Assembly: GCA_035513275.1 (NCBI GenBank)
Contig: DATKCJ010000466.1
Location: 1 to 9,132 of the forward strand
Direction of reading: 5' to 3'
Length of the DNA: 9,132 nucleotides
Origin: DATKCJ01 sp035513275
GTDB taxonomy: Bacteria; Verrucomicrobiota; Verrucomicrobiia; Opitutales; Opitutaceae
In this document: positions 1 to 6,962 of the stretch, in pieces
Layout of the letters: every line of letters begins with the position of its first letter
How positions within the stretch are numbered: position 1 is the stretch's first letter
Notes under the pieces: model-generated
Database searches by the model: none
Told to the model about the DNA's origin: nothing
What the model saw: the letters and a program-made list of their open reading frames with translations, nothing else
Program-made: the position numbers and the translations under genes

Positions 1-1616
1 ATTATGTCGGCCTGAACGACTATCGGAACTCGGATTTCGACTCGATCAACGCCGAGCTCAACGTGCAGTTGGGCAAGAACTGGCGCGCCCGCGCAAATTT
101 CGGGTGGAACGATTTCAAGATCAGCAACAAGCTCACCGGACTGGCTGAGTTCACCGTCACGCCGGCCGCCGCCTACATCGCCACGTCTGGCAACAGCCGC
201 TTCACCTACCGCGACGAACTTCGCGCGAATCCGGCCGCAGTCCTGGCTGATCCGACAAAGACAGCGACCGCGAACCTTACACGCCGCAAGCGTCTCGAGG
301 AGTCCATGGGCGATTCGTATTCCTACCAGGCCGAGCTCGCCGGTCGGATCGATCTCGGGTCGGTCACGTTGAAGCCGCTCTTCGGCGCCTACCTGAGCAA
401 GATCGGCAGCGGGAGTTTTCGTCGCGAGAGCAATTCCGCGCCGCCGGCCAGTCTCCCGAATTCATCCACCGCGCCGAACCAGCATTTCCAGCCGTGGCAA
501 TACAACAATCCCGCCACTTGGGTGAACACGGATGACTACGACGTGAACACGATCCCCGGCATCAACTCGTTCAACGATGCCGAGGGCGAGGAGAGCGCTT
601 ACTACGGACTCATCAACGCGAGCTTCCTCGACGATCGCCTCATCCTCATCGGTGGCGCGCGCTACAACGAGACTTGGACGACCAACACCAATCTTCTACC
701 GACGACGACGACTCCTCCGGGCGCGGCCGTAGTCGGCAGCAAGTTCGAGGCCAAGAAGACGACGCCCCAGTTCGGCGCGGGCTTCAAGGTGCGCGACGAC
801 CTGCTGCTCTTCGCCAGCTACTCGGAATCGTTCTTCATCGAGGACCGCAGCCTCACGTCGTTCAACCCGAACTACAATCCGTCGCTCCCCTCCGGACCGA
901 ACAACCGCGTGACAGTCTCCGAGCCCGCCGAGCCCACGACGGGCAGCGGCTATGAGGTTGGTATCAAGACCGACTTTCTCGACGGCCGCGTCTCGTCTAC
1001 AATCTCGCTTTTCCATCTCGAGCGCGAGAACCGCGTGCTGCGCTTCCGCGAGACCGCGCCCGACGGCACATTCCCCACGATCACACGCCAGGGCACTGTC
1101 GATCAGAGCGAGGGCGTCGAGTTCGAACTCACCTGGTCGCCCACGAACAACTGGCAGGTTTATGCGACGCTCAGCCTGATGGACATCAAGACCGTCAAGG
1201 GCACATTCCCGACAATCGCAACCTACTCGGCCGATCCGGCGGTGCAGGCCGCCTATGTCGCCGCCTACAACGAGGCCAAGGATCTCATCCTGAACGCCGT
1301 GCCCGAGGGCTCCGCGGAAACGCTGGCGACACTCTGGACGCGTTACAGCTTTGCGGGTGACGGCCTGAAGGGCTGGTGGGTCGGCGCGGGATTCGTTCAC
1401 ACCGGCGACAAGGCCCAGCGCACCGCCAACCCCACGCTCTTCCTTGAATCCAGCACAATCTTCGATGTAACGATCGGTCGTGATTGGAAGATGGGCGGTG
1501 CCGACTGGTCCGGCGCACTCGCGTGGAAGAACATCGCGGACGAGGAATACTTCAATGCGAACCAATCTCGCGGCACACCGGGCCGGGTGATCCTCAGCAT
1601 CTCAACCAAGTTCTGA
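1..1616 (+). CDS. TonB-dependent outer-membrane receptor, C-terminal part (5' end outside window)
   Basis: The frame is open from base 3 to the TGA at 1614-1616, giving 537 visible residues. The N-terminal plug domain and TonB box lie outside the window. What remains looks like an outer-membrane beta-barrel: alternating polar and aromatic strands rich in Tyr, Trp, Asn and Gly, with phrases such as YYGLINASFLDDRLILIGGA and LFASYSESF. The end, RGTPGRVILSISTKF, finishes on the terminal Phe that barrel-assembly machinery recognises. Family knowledge: these receptors import siderophores, vitamins or oligosaccharides using energy passed from TonB-ExbBD. Substrate is not readable here; the carbohydrate neighbours favour a sugar ligand, which is inference. 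A GTG at 63 is internal and is not the true start. A hairpin lies about 27 bases after the stop. The receptor family is secure; a SusC-type assignment is not supported. Confidence 0.92.
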   Translation, partial: YVGLNDYRNSDFDSINAELNVQLGKNWRARANFGWNDFKISNKLTGLAEFTVTPAAAYIATSGNSRFTYRDELRANPAAVLADPTKTATANLTRRKRLEESMGDSYSYQAELAGRIDLGSVTLKPLFGAYLSKIGSGSFRRESNSAPPASLPNSSTAPNQHFQPWQYNNPATWVNTDDYDVNTIPGINSFNDAEGEESAYYGLINASFLDDRLILIGGARYNETWTTNTNLLPTTTTPPGAAVVGSKFEAKKTTPQFGAGFKVRDDLLLFASYSESFFIEDRSLTSFNPNYNPSLPSGPNNRVTVSEPAEPTTGSGYEVGIKTDFLDGRVSSTISLFHLERENRVLRFRETAPDGTFPTITRQGTVDQSEGVEFELTWSPTNNWQVYATLSLMDIKTVKGTFPTIATYSADPAVQAAYVAAYNEAKDLILNAVPEGSAETLATLWTRYSFAGDGLKGWWVGAGFVHTGDKAQRTANPTLFLESSTIFDVTIGRDWKMGGADWSGALAWKNIADEEYFNANQSRGTPGRVILSISTKF

Positions 1617-1642
1617 CGGGTCGCGTTCAGTCTTCTCGACGT

Positions 1643-1661
1643 AGCCCGCTTTGCGCGGGCT
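1643..1661 (+). other. Hairpin downstream of receptor gene
   Basis: AGCCCGC (1643-1649) and GCGGGCT (1655-1661) form a perfect 7-bp stem around a 5-base loop, 27 bases after the receptor stop codon. There is no T-run after it, so it does not fit a standard intrinsic terminator. It may stabilise the 3' end of the mRNA or be one more repeat unit. A second small palindrome follows at 1687-1702. Confidence 0.45.
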
Positions 1662-1686
1662 CCGCAGGCTCAATGGGCAATACCAG

Positions 1687-1702
1687 TCAATGGCGGCATT
1701 GA
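1687..1702. other. Short perfect palindrome TCAATG-GCGG-CATTGA
   Basis: Two 6-base arms flank a 4-base centre. TCAATG also occurs at about 1671 and 1774 in the same spacer. It could be a small hairpin in the receptor 3' region or a weak operator for the isomerase gene; nothing visible decides between these. The rest of the spacer 1617-1870 holds the hairpin at 1643-1661, the palindromic element at 1706-1764 and no convincing promoter. Confidence 0.3.
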
Positions 1703-1705
1703 GAC

Positions 1706-1764
1706 GGTAGGGGCGCGCCTTGTGCGCGGCTTCCCGCGCGGGCGCCGTCAAGCCGCGCCCCTGC
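1706..1764. repeat. Degenerate REP-like inverted pair
   Basis: Outer arms AGGGGCGCG (1709-1717) and CGCGCCCCT (1754-1762) are a perfect 9-base inverted repeat. The left unit begins GGTAGGGGC, the same head as the element at 5261-5336. The right unit, read on the minus strand, begins GCAGGGGCGCGGCTTG and contains its own 6-bp stem (1740-1745 with 1755-1760). The centre holds the self-complementary CCCGCGCGGG (1733-1742). The arrangement has heads outward, as at 5261-5336. It is the most diverged of the three loci, and its family membership rests mainly on the head sequence and layout. Confidence 0.5.
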
Positions 1765-1870
1765 AAAAGGGCCTCAATGCAAACGGCGATTGGTCGATGA
1801 TTGCGAAACGGAAAGCCGCTGGACACTCGCCGAAGCTCGCAAGCGCGCACGTTGGTGCGACACTGCTCGA

Positions 1871-2665
1871 ATGAAGCGCTGCTTCTCCACGCTCGGTTGC
1901 GCAGAGTTGGGGCTCGACGAGGTGCTGCAACTGGCGAGGCACCACAGCTTCGCCGGCGTCGAGTTGCGCGCGCTCGGCGGCACGATCGATCTGCCGGCAC
2001 ACTTGTTTGCCAGTTGCGGTTCACCGGACGCGCTCGCGACGCGAATGAGCGCCGGGTCAGTGAAGATCGTGGCGTTCGATACTTCACTCAAGTTGGTGGG
2101 CTCGACAGATGAAGAGTGGCAGAAGACGGTGGATGGCTTCCTCCCATGGACTGAGGCGATTGGCGGGACGAATCTGCGTGTGTTCGACGGTGGCTCGAAC
2201 GGCGGCGCGGAGGAAATCGCGCAGATGGCTGCGCGAGTCCGTTGGTGGCAGGAACTTCGTCGAGCGCGCGGATGGCGGAGCGAGTTGATGGTCGAAACTC
2301 ACGACAGCCTTTTCACGGCGGCACCGATCCTGGCCTTGGTGCGCGCGGCGCCCGGCGCCTTGATCCTCTGGGACAGTCATCACACGTGGAAGCGCGGCGG
2401 AGAGGATCCGGTGGAAACATGGCGCGCAATCCGTGCGCATGTCGTGCACATCCACATTAAGGACAGCGTGAGCGAACCCAGCGCGCGCCATCCCTACACC
2501 TACGTGTTGCCGGGCAGCGGAGAGTTTCCGGCGATTGGACTACTCGCGTCGCTGCGCAGCGAGTTTGCGGGACCACTGAGTCTGGAGTGGGAGCGAATGT
2601 GGCACCCCTATTTGCCGCCGCTCGGCGAGGCGCTCGACGCCGCGACGAGCGCAGGCTGGTGGTGA
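1871..2665 (+). CDS. Sugar phosphate isomerase/epimerase family protein (AP endonuclease 2-like TIM barrel)
   Basis: The 264-residue product begins MKRCFSTLGCAELGLDEVL, a typical opening for the xylose-isomerase-like TIM-barrel family, and its length is normal for that family. Candidate divalent-metal ligands occur in the usual order: Glu142 in VETHDS, Asp168 and the adjacent His pair in LWDSHHTW, His195 in HIHIKD, and Glu239 in LEWE. Members interconvert ketoses, epimerise sugars or dehydrate inositol derivatives in the cytoplasm; the substrate cannot be assigned. The frame is open further upstream to a TTG at 1790, but that would add a 27-residue Arg-rich tail unlike the family. The ATG at 1871 is therefore preferred even though no clear Shine-Dalgarno precedes it. 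The gene converges on the minus-strand lyase gene, with a palindromic repeat between them. Confidence 0.85.
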   Translation: MKRCFSTLGCAELGLDEVLQLARHHSFAGVELRALGGTIDLPAHLFASCGSPDALATRMSAGSVKIVAFDTSLKLVGSTDEEWQKTVDGFLPWTEAIGGTNLRVFDGGSNGGAEEIAQMAARVRWWQELRRARGWRSELMVETHDSLFTAAPILALVRAAPGALILWDSHHTWKRGGEDPVETWRAIRAHVVHIHIKDSVSEPSARHPYTYVLPGSGEFPAIGLLASLRSEFAGPLSLEWERMWHPYLPPLGEALDAATSAGWW

Positions 2666-2678
2666 TATCGCGCGGCTC

Positions 2679-2750
2679 GGTCGCGTTGGGGACAACGCGA
2701 CCCACCTCGGCGGTCCGGCTTGAGGTGGGGCGGCTTGTCCCCAAGACGCC
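2679..2750. repeat. REP-like inverted pair between convergent genes (heads inward)
   Basis: The left unit forms a perfect 9-bp hairpin, GGTCGCGTT / AACGCGACC (2679-2687 with 2694-2702), around the 6-base loop GGGGAC. The right unit forms an 8-position stem with one mismatch (2729-2736 with 2743-2750) around the loop GTCCCC. Across the pair, TTGGGGACAA (2686-2695) matches TTGTCCCCAA (2735-2744) and CCCACCTC (2701-2708) matches GAGGTGGG (2722-2729), all in inverted orientation. It lies 13 bases after the isomerase stop and 66 bases before the lyase stop, so it may end or protect both transcripts. No T-run accompanies either hairpin. The rest of the spacer, 2751-2816, shows nothing notable. Confidence 0.75.
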
Positions 2751-2816
2751 TAAGCGCTCGTGCGCAATTGGGCGAGCTGAGGGCAACGCGACGCACGTCG
2801 AACCGGCTTCTTTGGA

Positions 2817-4949
2817 TCAGTTCAGTTCGAGGTAGTTATCGGTCAGCGTCACGCGATCAACAGCGCCGTCGGGCCGGCGGATGACGAGCGTGTCCGCGTT
2901 CAGATCCACTTGCGCTGCGGCCGGACCGTCGGCAGTGCGCTCGGGCCAGAGCACTGCCCACACCGTGAAAGAGTCCTGCGCTTGCGTGCTTGTCACAGTG
3001 AGGTGCGCCTGGTCGTGCCATTTTCCGGTGACATATTCTGCGCCGATCGCGCCCGAGACATACTTGGGATCGACGGGCACAGGAAACTCCGTAGTGACCG
3101 CGCCCGACCACGGAGCTTGCGGCAAGACCAGTGCGACGGTGAGAGACGCTTTGCTCCCGGGAATGAACGCGGTGGAGTTCACCGCGTCCCACTCGATCCT
3201 TTTCGGCGCGTGAAGCAGCCACGACAAGTTTCCGGCCGTCGCGAGCTCGACGCGATCGCGCACGACGAAGTAGCGTTGATCGACAAAAACGATGTCGCGA
3301 GTCACGCGCTGGACTCGCCGCGTGTCCGGCTGCGCGAGGGCGTAGGCCTCGGTGGCGTCGCCCGTCGTCCATACATGTCGTGCGCCGGTTTCGAATCGCG
3401 TGATGCGACCGCGAGACTCCTTGCTCTTCGGCTTCTGGCCGACGCCGTCGATCAGCAGCGCGTTCTTGGAGACCGTCTGGCGTGTCCACTGATCATGGTG
3501 CGGCGAGTTGTGGTATTCACGGTAGGCCGAGTTGATCGCGAGGCTCTCGCCATATGCGTTCACGATGAATGCATTTTGGTCTGCGTGGCTGTGGCTGAAC
3601 GATCCGTAGGACGACGACTTGAAGGTGAGATGAATGTCGTCGCCGGGCGAACCGAGCGCGCTGTGCATCGACACCCAGCCGATGTCGACGAAATGACGAT
3701 GCGGCGGCATCTCGCTCAACGCTCGCGCCTCCGGAAGCGGTCTGTCGGATGCGATGAAGTTGCGCAGAAGAATCTCGGCGGCGGTCGGGTAGTTGCGATC
3801 GAGTCTGCCCAGACCCTTGTCGAGCGCGCGCGGTCGGGTGTCGGTGCACAGCGACGCGTAGGAGCGATAGACTCCATCTCCCTGCACGCGGGCGATGTGC
3901 TCCATGTAGTCCGCGATTCCCGGCTCGAGGTTGAAGTGGCCGGCGTTCGAGACGTCGCCGAAGGTCGTGTGCCGGTAGGGTTGGACGTTGTAGACCGCGA
4001 AGAGCGGTGAGTTTTTCCAGAAGGGCGACGCGTAAGCGAGCGGATCGCCGAGCGCGAGAAGCGCATCCTGAAACGCTGCGTGTTCATACGTGCCGCGCCA
4101 ATACGCCGGACCCTCGGCCCAGCCGCCGTCGTCGCCGCCCCACGGGCTGAACTGATCGCGGTAGAACGTGTAGGCGAAGGTCCACCAATCGCGCGCCTCG
4201 GGCAGATCGTCCCAGAGCGCGAGGGCCGCGATCCCGGTCATCGGCATGAAGCGAACCGGATGCGAGGAGAAATTTCCCTCGGGTGAGTTGCGCCGCACGC
4301 TTGCGATGTCGCCTTCGCGCGCGATCCACTCGGCGGAGCGTGTTCCTCGCGTGCGGAAATGCGCGAGCACTGTTTCGCGCTCCGCGGGCGAGAGCTGGTC
4401 GCGAATCTGATCGTAGACGAGCGGCAGTTTGCGCCAGAGACGGAAGTGGCCCTCGTCGTTGTAAAGGATGTCCGTCGCGCCGACCACCGCGCCTGATTTC
4501 CAATCCGGCGAAAAGTGCCAGCGTGCGGCGCCGAGCAGAAACTCCTTCGCCTTCGCCAGGTATTTCTCCTCGCCTGTCACGAGCCAGCAAAGTGTCGCCG
4601 CTTCGGCGACACCAGATACGCGACCGCAGACATCCTGCACCGCGCGCCACTTGTCGGCCATGTCGGAAGTGCGTTTCGACGGAGTGGGATCGCCGTAAGT
4701 GAGGGGCTCGTCGGGAAACGGCATCTCGAGATAATCGCGGTCGAGATCAGTGCGAATTTTCGCGAAGGCGTGCGCTCCTTCACCGGTGGCGCAGTATTCG
4801 CGGAAGGCATCGTGGCGACCGGAGAGGATACCGGTTCTTGGAGCGGTTGCCGGGATCGTTGCGGACGATTCTAGAGATAGGCCCCATAGGGCCCATAGGG
4901 CGTATAGGGCCCATAAAATTGAATGGAAGCGATTTGAGCGCATGATCAT
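2817..4949 (-). CDS. Secreted heparinase II/III family polysaccharide lyase
   Basis: From the ATG at 4949 the product is 710 residues. Residues 1-8 carry basic charge, then ILWALYALWALWGLSLE forms a hydrophobic core, with likely signal-peptidase cleavage after SSA near residue 30. Residues of about 50-380 look like the alpha-helical toroid of heparinase II-type lyases: the NFSSHPVRFMPMTG motif with His230, and GGWAEGPAYW with Tyr283. About 420-700 is the beta-sandwich Hepar_II_III part, including SHSHADQNAF with His453 and His455. This order matches the His-Tyr-His catalytic arrangement known for heparinase II (PL21), so beta-elimination of a uronic-acid polysaccharide is likely; heparin itself is not implied. 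The frame is open to an ATG at 5045, but the ATG at 4949 overlaps the DUF2264 stop as ATGA, places the signal peptide at the N-terminus and implies coupled translation. An ATG two codons later (4943) is also possible. Last gene of the cluster. Confidence 0.92.
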   Translation of the reverse strand: MIMRSNRFHSILWALYALWALWGLSLESSATIPATAPRTGILSGRHDAFREYCATGEGAHAFAKIRTDLDRDYLEMPFPDEPLTYGDPTPSKRTSDMADKWRAVQDVCGRVSGVAEAATLCWLVTGEEKYLAKAKEFLLGAARWHFSPDWKSGAVVGATDILYNDEGHFRLWRKLPLVYDQIRDQLSPAERETVLAHFRTRGTRSAEWIAREGDIASVRRNSPEGNFSSHPVRFMPMTGIAALALWDDLPEARDWWTFAYTFYRDQFSPWGGDDGGWAEGPAYWRGTYEHAAFQDALLALGDPLAYASPFWKNSPLFAVYNVQPYRHTTFGDVSNAGHFNLEPGIADYMEHIARVQGDGVYRSYASLCTDTRPRALDKGLGRLDRNYPTAAEILLRNFIASDRPLPEARALSEMPPHRHFVDIGWVSMHSALGSPGDDIHLTFKSSSYGSFSHSHADQNAFIVNAYGESLAINSAYREYHNSPHHDQWTRQTVSKNALLIDGVGQKPKSKESRGRITRFETGARHVWTTGDATEAYALAQPDTRRVQRVTRDIVFVDQRYFVVRDRVELATAGNLSWLLHAPKRIEWDAVNSTAFIPGSKASLTVALVLPQAPWSGAVTTEFPVPVDPKYVSGAIGAEYVTGKWHDQAHLTVTSTQAQDSFTVWAVLWPERTADGPAAAQVDLNADTLVIRRPDGAVDRVTLTDNYLELN
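4877..4912 (-). repeat. Four-copy 9-bp tandem repeat inside signal-peptide coding region
   Basis: On the + strand the units are ATAGGCCCC, ATAGGGCCC, ATAGGGCGT and ATAGGGCCC, directly adjacent. The 9-base period is three codons, so on the minus strand the array reads as the tripeptides WAL, YAL, WAL and WGL in the lyase signal peptide (about residues 13-24). Gain or loss of a unit would keep the reading frame and change only the length of the hydrophobic core. Confidence 0.85.
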
Positions 4950-6865
4950 GCGAGCGCAGGCAGCGACCAGTGAGTGATGCGCCACTCGCCGAGAGTCGGA
5001 TGATTGAGATGCCAGTCGCCGGCCCCGCCGGAGACCACGCGCCATGGCGCGGATTCAGCCCGATTGCGGCCTGCCCAAGAGAGCGCCACGAGCGTGTTGC
5101 GGCCCGAGTGGCGTGCAGTCTCGAACAGCGGCGTCACGTGATACGGTGCCGCGACATGCCGGCGCTCGGTGCTCTCGTCGAGTCGATTGTCCCACGCGGG
5201 AGTCGCGGTGCCGTGCAAAAGTTGGAGGGCGGTGCCGCGTGAATCGGCGAAAGCCGCAAGGGTAGGGGCGGTTGTCCCGGACCGCCCTGGTTCCGACGGC
5301 GAGGCTGAAGGGTCGTTGAGGACAACGGCCCCTACCTCGGAGGAGCTCAGCGGCAGCGCGAAGCCGCCGAGGCGCAACACGACCGGTTGGCGCGCTTCGA
5401 TGTGATGCACATGGAGCAGCCAACCGGCGCGCCAGAAGACGAACGTCTCCACGCCGGTGTTCATCTGGCCGGTCTTGGCGCCGAGGTTGTAGGTATAGCC
5501 GAGATGGTCTTCCGCGAGTTCGACGGCGACGGTGGAGTGCCGGCCGAAGATTCGACCATCGTCGAGTCGCTGCGTGAGCGCGCTGTCGAAGGACACGTTG
5601 GAAATCTCCGGAAACGCGAAAGTAAAGTGAACGCCGGTGCGGTAGCTGAGCTTGCTCCACTTCCACGCGCCGTAGCGGAGCTGCGTGTTGCCGACCATCG
5701 AGCCGGCGTTGAGGATCTCGATCTCGCCTCCGGGCACGCTGCGCGTGACGAGTCCCGGCGCCTTCATCACCCGCACGAATCCGCGCTCGGCGGGAAGCGG
5801 TTGCTCTGGCTCATTCCAGAAAGCGTGGTCGGGCGGCAGCAGCAGTGGCGTGAAACCCTTCGCAGCCCAATACGGCGACGCGGCGCACGAATAGCCTTCG
5901 ACGATCCGCTCGAAGCGATCCGTGAATCCCGGGGCGAGGCAGCCCTGCTGTTGGTAGATCGGGCGCGAGAGGAAGAAGTCGAGATTGCGCGTGCAGAGCC
6001 GGCGAAGCACGCCGGGTGCGATGTCCGTGCAATCCTCGACCAGTGCGAGGCCGAAGACGTTGAGGCAGTTGAACCGGTAGGTAATCGAGCGGCCGAACGC
6101 GGGATGCTCGCCGCTCGCGGCGAAGAAGTGCTGGTAGTCGTCGACGAAGAGCCGCGCCCATTCGCGCCAGCGCGCCGCGCGTCCTGCGTCCGTCGCGCCG
6201 TGAAGGTGCGCCCACATGAGGCCGTAGAAATGAAACGCGTAGGCGTTGTAGTGATCGTAGGCTTGGTTGATGCCGTCCTCAAACCAGCCGCCGCCGCGGT
6301 GCATCGTCTCGAGCTGGTCGAGGTGCGCGGTGATGACGGCGCGATCCGTGCGGTGCGCAAATCCCTGCTTCCCGAGAAACTCGAGAATGTGCACGGACAT
6401 GAACAGGTGGTTGTTGTTGACGATCCCGCTGCCGCGACACGTGGCGAACCAGCGGGCGACTTGCGCGCGATCGACTTCCGTGAGCGGATCCCAGAAATCG
6501 CGCGCGGCAATCTGAAGCGCGATTGCGATCAAGCCCATCTCGACGTGGTGCTGATGATAGTTCGCGTCCGGCCCCCAGTATTCGGGCGACTCCGGATCGG
6601 TGCCGAGCACGAGCGCCTCGCGAAACCAGCCGGCGATGCGCATGCGAAAACCGGCGTCGGCAGGATCCGGCACAGACTGCAGCCAGAACGCCGCGAGTGT
6701 GAGCGGCCGTGCGAAACTCTCGAGCCGGTCTGCCTGTGCGTCGTGGTCGCTCGGGTTGCCTGCTATCGGCAGTGCAGCCCGGCCCGACAGCATAAGCGCG
6801 GCGAGCGGCTCGAGCAAACGCCGTGCGGCGTCACGCCAGTGGAGGTAGGGAGAGGGCAGGGACAT
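4946..6865 (-). CDS. DUF2264 family protein with C-terminal beta-rich extension
   Basis: The product has 639 residues. Residues 1-350 match DUF2264: SDHDAQADRLESFARPL (39-55), NNNHLFMSVHILEFLG (150-165), GGGWFEDG (191-198), DHYNAYAFHFYGLMW (204-218) and the hallmark FGRSITYRF (257-265). The Trp- and His-rich helices suggest an (alpha/alpha)6 toroid like that of lyases and unsaturated glucuronyl hydrolases; this is a fold inference, and the activity is unassigned. Residues of about 360-639 look like beta-sheet (GEIEILNAGSMVGNT, HLGYTYNLGAKTG). No signal peptide is visible, so it is probably cytoplasmic. Residues of about 510-535 are encoded by a palindromic repeat pair (5261-5336) and form a low-complexity Pro/Ser/Gly stretch. 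The stop overlaps the lyase ATG by ATGA. No clear Shine-Dalgarno precedes the ATG at 6865; the upstream AGGAGG at 6921-6926 is 56 bases away. Confidence 0.9.
   Translation of the reverse strand: MSLPSPYLHWRDAARRLLEPLAALMLSGRAALPIAGNPSDHDAQADRLESFARPLTLAAFWLQSVPDPADAGFRMRIAGWFREALVLGTDPESPEYWGPDANYHQHHVEMGLIAIALQIAARDFWDPLTEVDRAQVARWFATCRGSGIVNNNHLFMSVHILEFLGKQGFAHRTDRAVITAHLDQLETMHRGGGWFEDGINQAYDHYNAYAFHFYGLMWAHLHGATDAGRAARWREWARLFVDDYQHFFAASGEHPAFGRSITYRFNCLNVFGLALVEDCTDIAPGVLRRLCTRNLDFFLSRPIYQQQGCLAPGFTDRFERIVEGYSCAASPYWAAKGFTPLLLPPDHAFWNEPEQPLPAERGFVRVMKAPGLVTRSVPGGEIEILNAGSMVGNTQLRYGAWKWSKLSYRTGVHFTFAFPEISNVSFDSALTQRLDDGRIFGRHSTVAVELAEDHLGYTYNLGAKTGQMNTGVETFVFWRAGWLLHVHHIEARQPVVLRLGGFALPLSSSEVGAVVLNDPSASPSEPGRSGTTAPTLAAFADSRGTALQLLHGTATPAWDNRLDESTERRHVAAPYHVTPLFETARHSGRNTLVALSWAGRNRAESAPWRVVSGGAGDWHLNHPTLGEWRITHWSLPALA
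5261..5336. repeat. REP-like inverted pair inside the DUF2264 coding sequence (heads outward)
   Basis: GGTAGGGGCGGTTGTCC (5261-5277) and GGACAACGGCCCCTACC (5320-5336) are inverted repeats with 16 of 17 positions matching. Each half also folds alone: GGGCGGT/ACCGCCC (5266-5272 with 5281-5287), and an 8-bp stem with one G-T wobble (5310-5317 with 5324-5331) around the loop GAGGAC. Aligned head to tail, the two 27-base units agree at 21 positions. The pair is in frame without a stop and encodes about 25 residues, roughly VGAVVLND through GTTAPT. Confidence 0.8.
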
Positions 6866-6870
6866 TTGGA

Positions 6871-6960
6871 ATTTTCGATTTTCGATTGGGGATTTTCGAT
6901 TTCCAGAGAATCCGTTCGAGCCTCCTGGAATCGAAAATCCAAAAATCCAGAATCGAAAAT
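6871..6960. repeat. AT-rich inverted repeat built from TCGAAAATC-type motifs
   Basis: This fills most of the 97-base gap between the dehydrogenase stop and the DUF2264 start. GGATTTTCGATTTCCAG (6890-6906) pairs with CTGGAATCGAAAATCC (6925-6940), with a single extra T in the left arm and an 18-base loop. Further copies of ATTTTCGATT lie at 6871-6885, and AATCGAAAATC at 6951-6961. The base composition contrasts sharply with the GC-rich genes around it. There is no T-run on the minus strand, so a terminator is not supported. An mRNA-processing hairpin or a regulator site within the operon is possible. Confidence 0.7.
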
Positions 6961-6962
6961 CT

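Noticed and set aside
696..1565. 289-codon minus-strand open frame opposite the receptor gene
   Set aside because: A low-complexity Arg/Ala/Gly shadow of the receptor coding frame.
1643..1661. Intrinsic terminator for the receptor gene
   Set aside because: The 7-bp stem is good, but no T-run follows, so it was listed only as a hairpin.
1790..1870. TTG-initiated N-terminal extension of the isomerase
   Set aside because: The 27 added residues are Arg-rich and unlike the family, whose conserved sequence begins right after the ATG at 1871.
2910..4010. 366-codon + strand open frame opposite the lyase gene
   Set aside because: Covers the conserved beta-sandwich coding region of the lyase on the other strand and has no family features of its own.
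1706..5336. CRISPR array
   Set aside because: The repeats are inverted pairs at three distant loci, without regular spacers or cas genes.
6921..6926. AGGAGG (minus strand) as ribosome binding site of the DUF2264 gene
   Set aside because: It is 56 bases before the ATG, inside the loop of the inverted repeat, and no in-frame start codon lies at a suitable distance from it.
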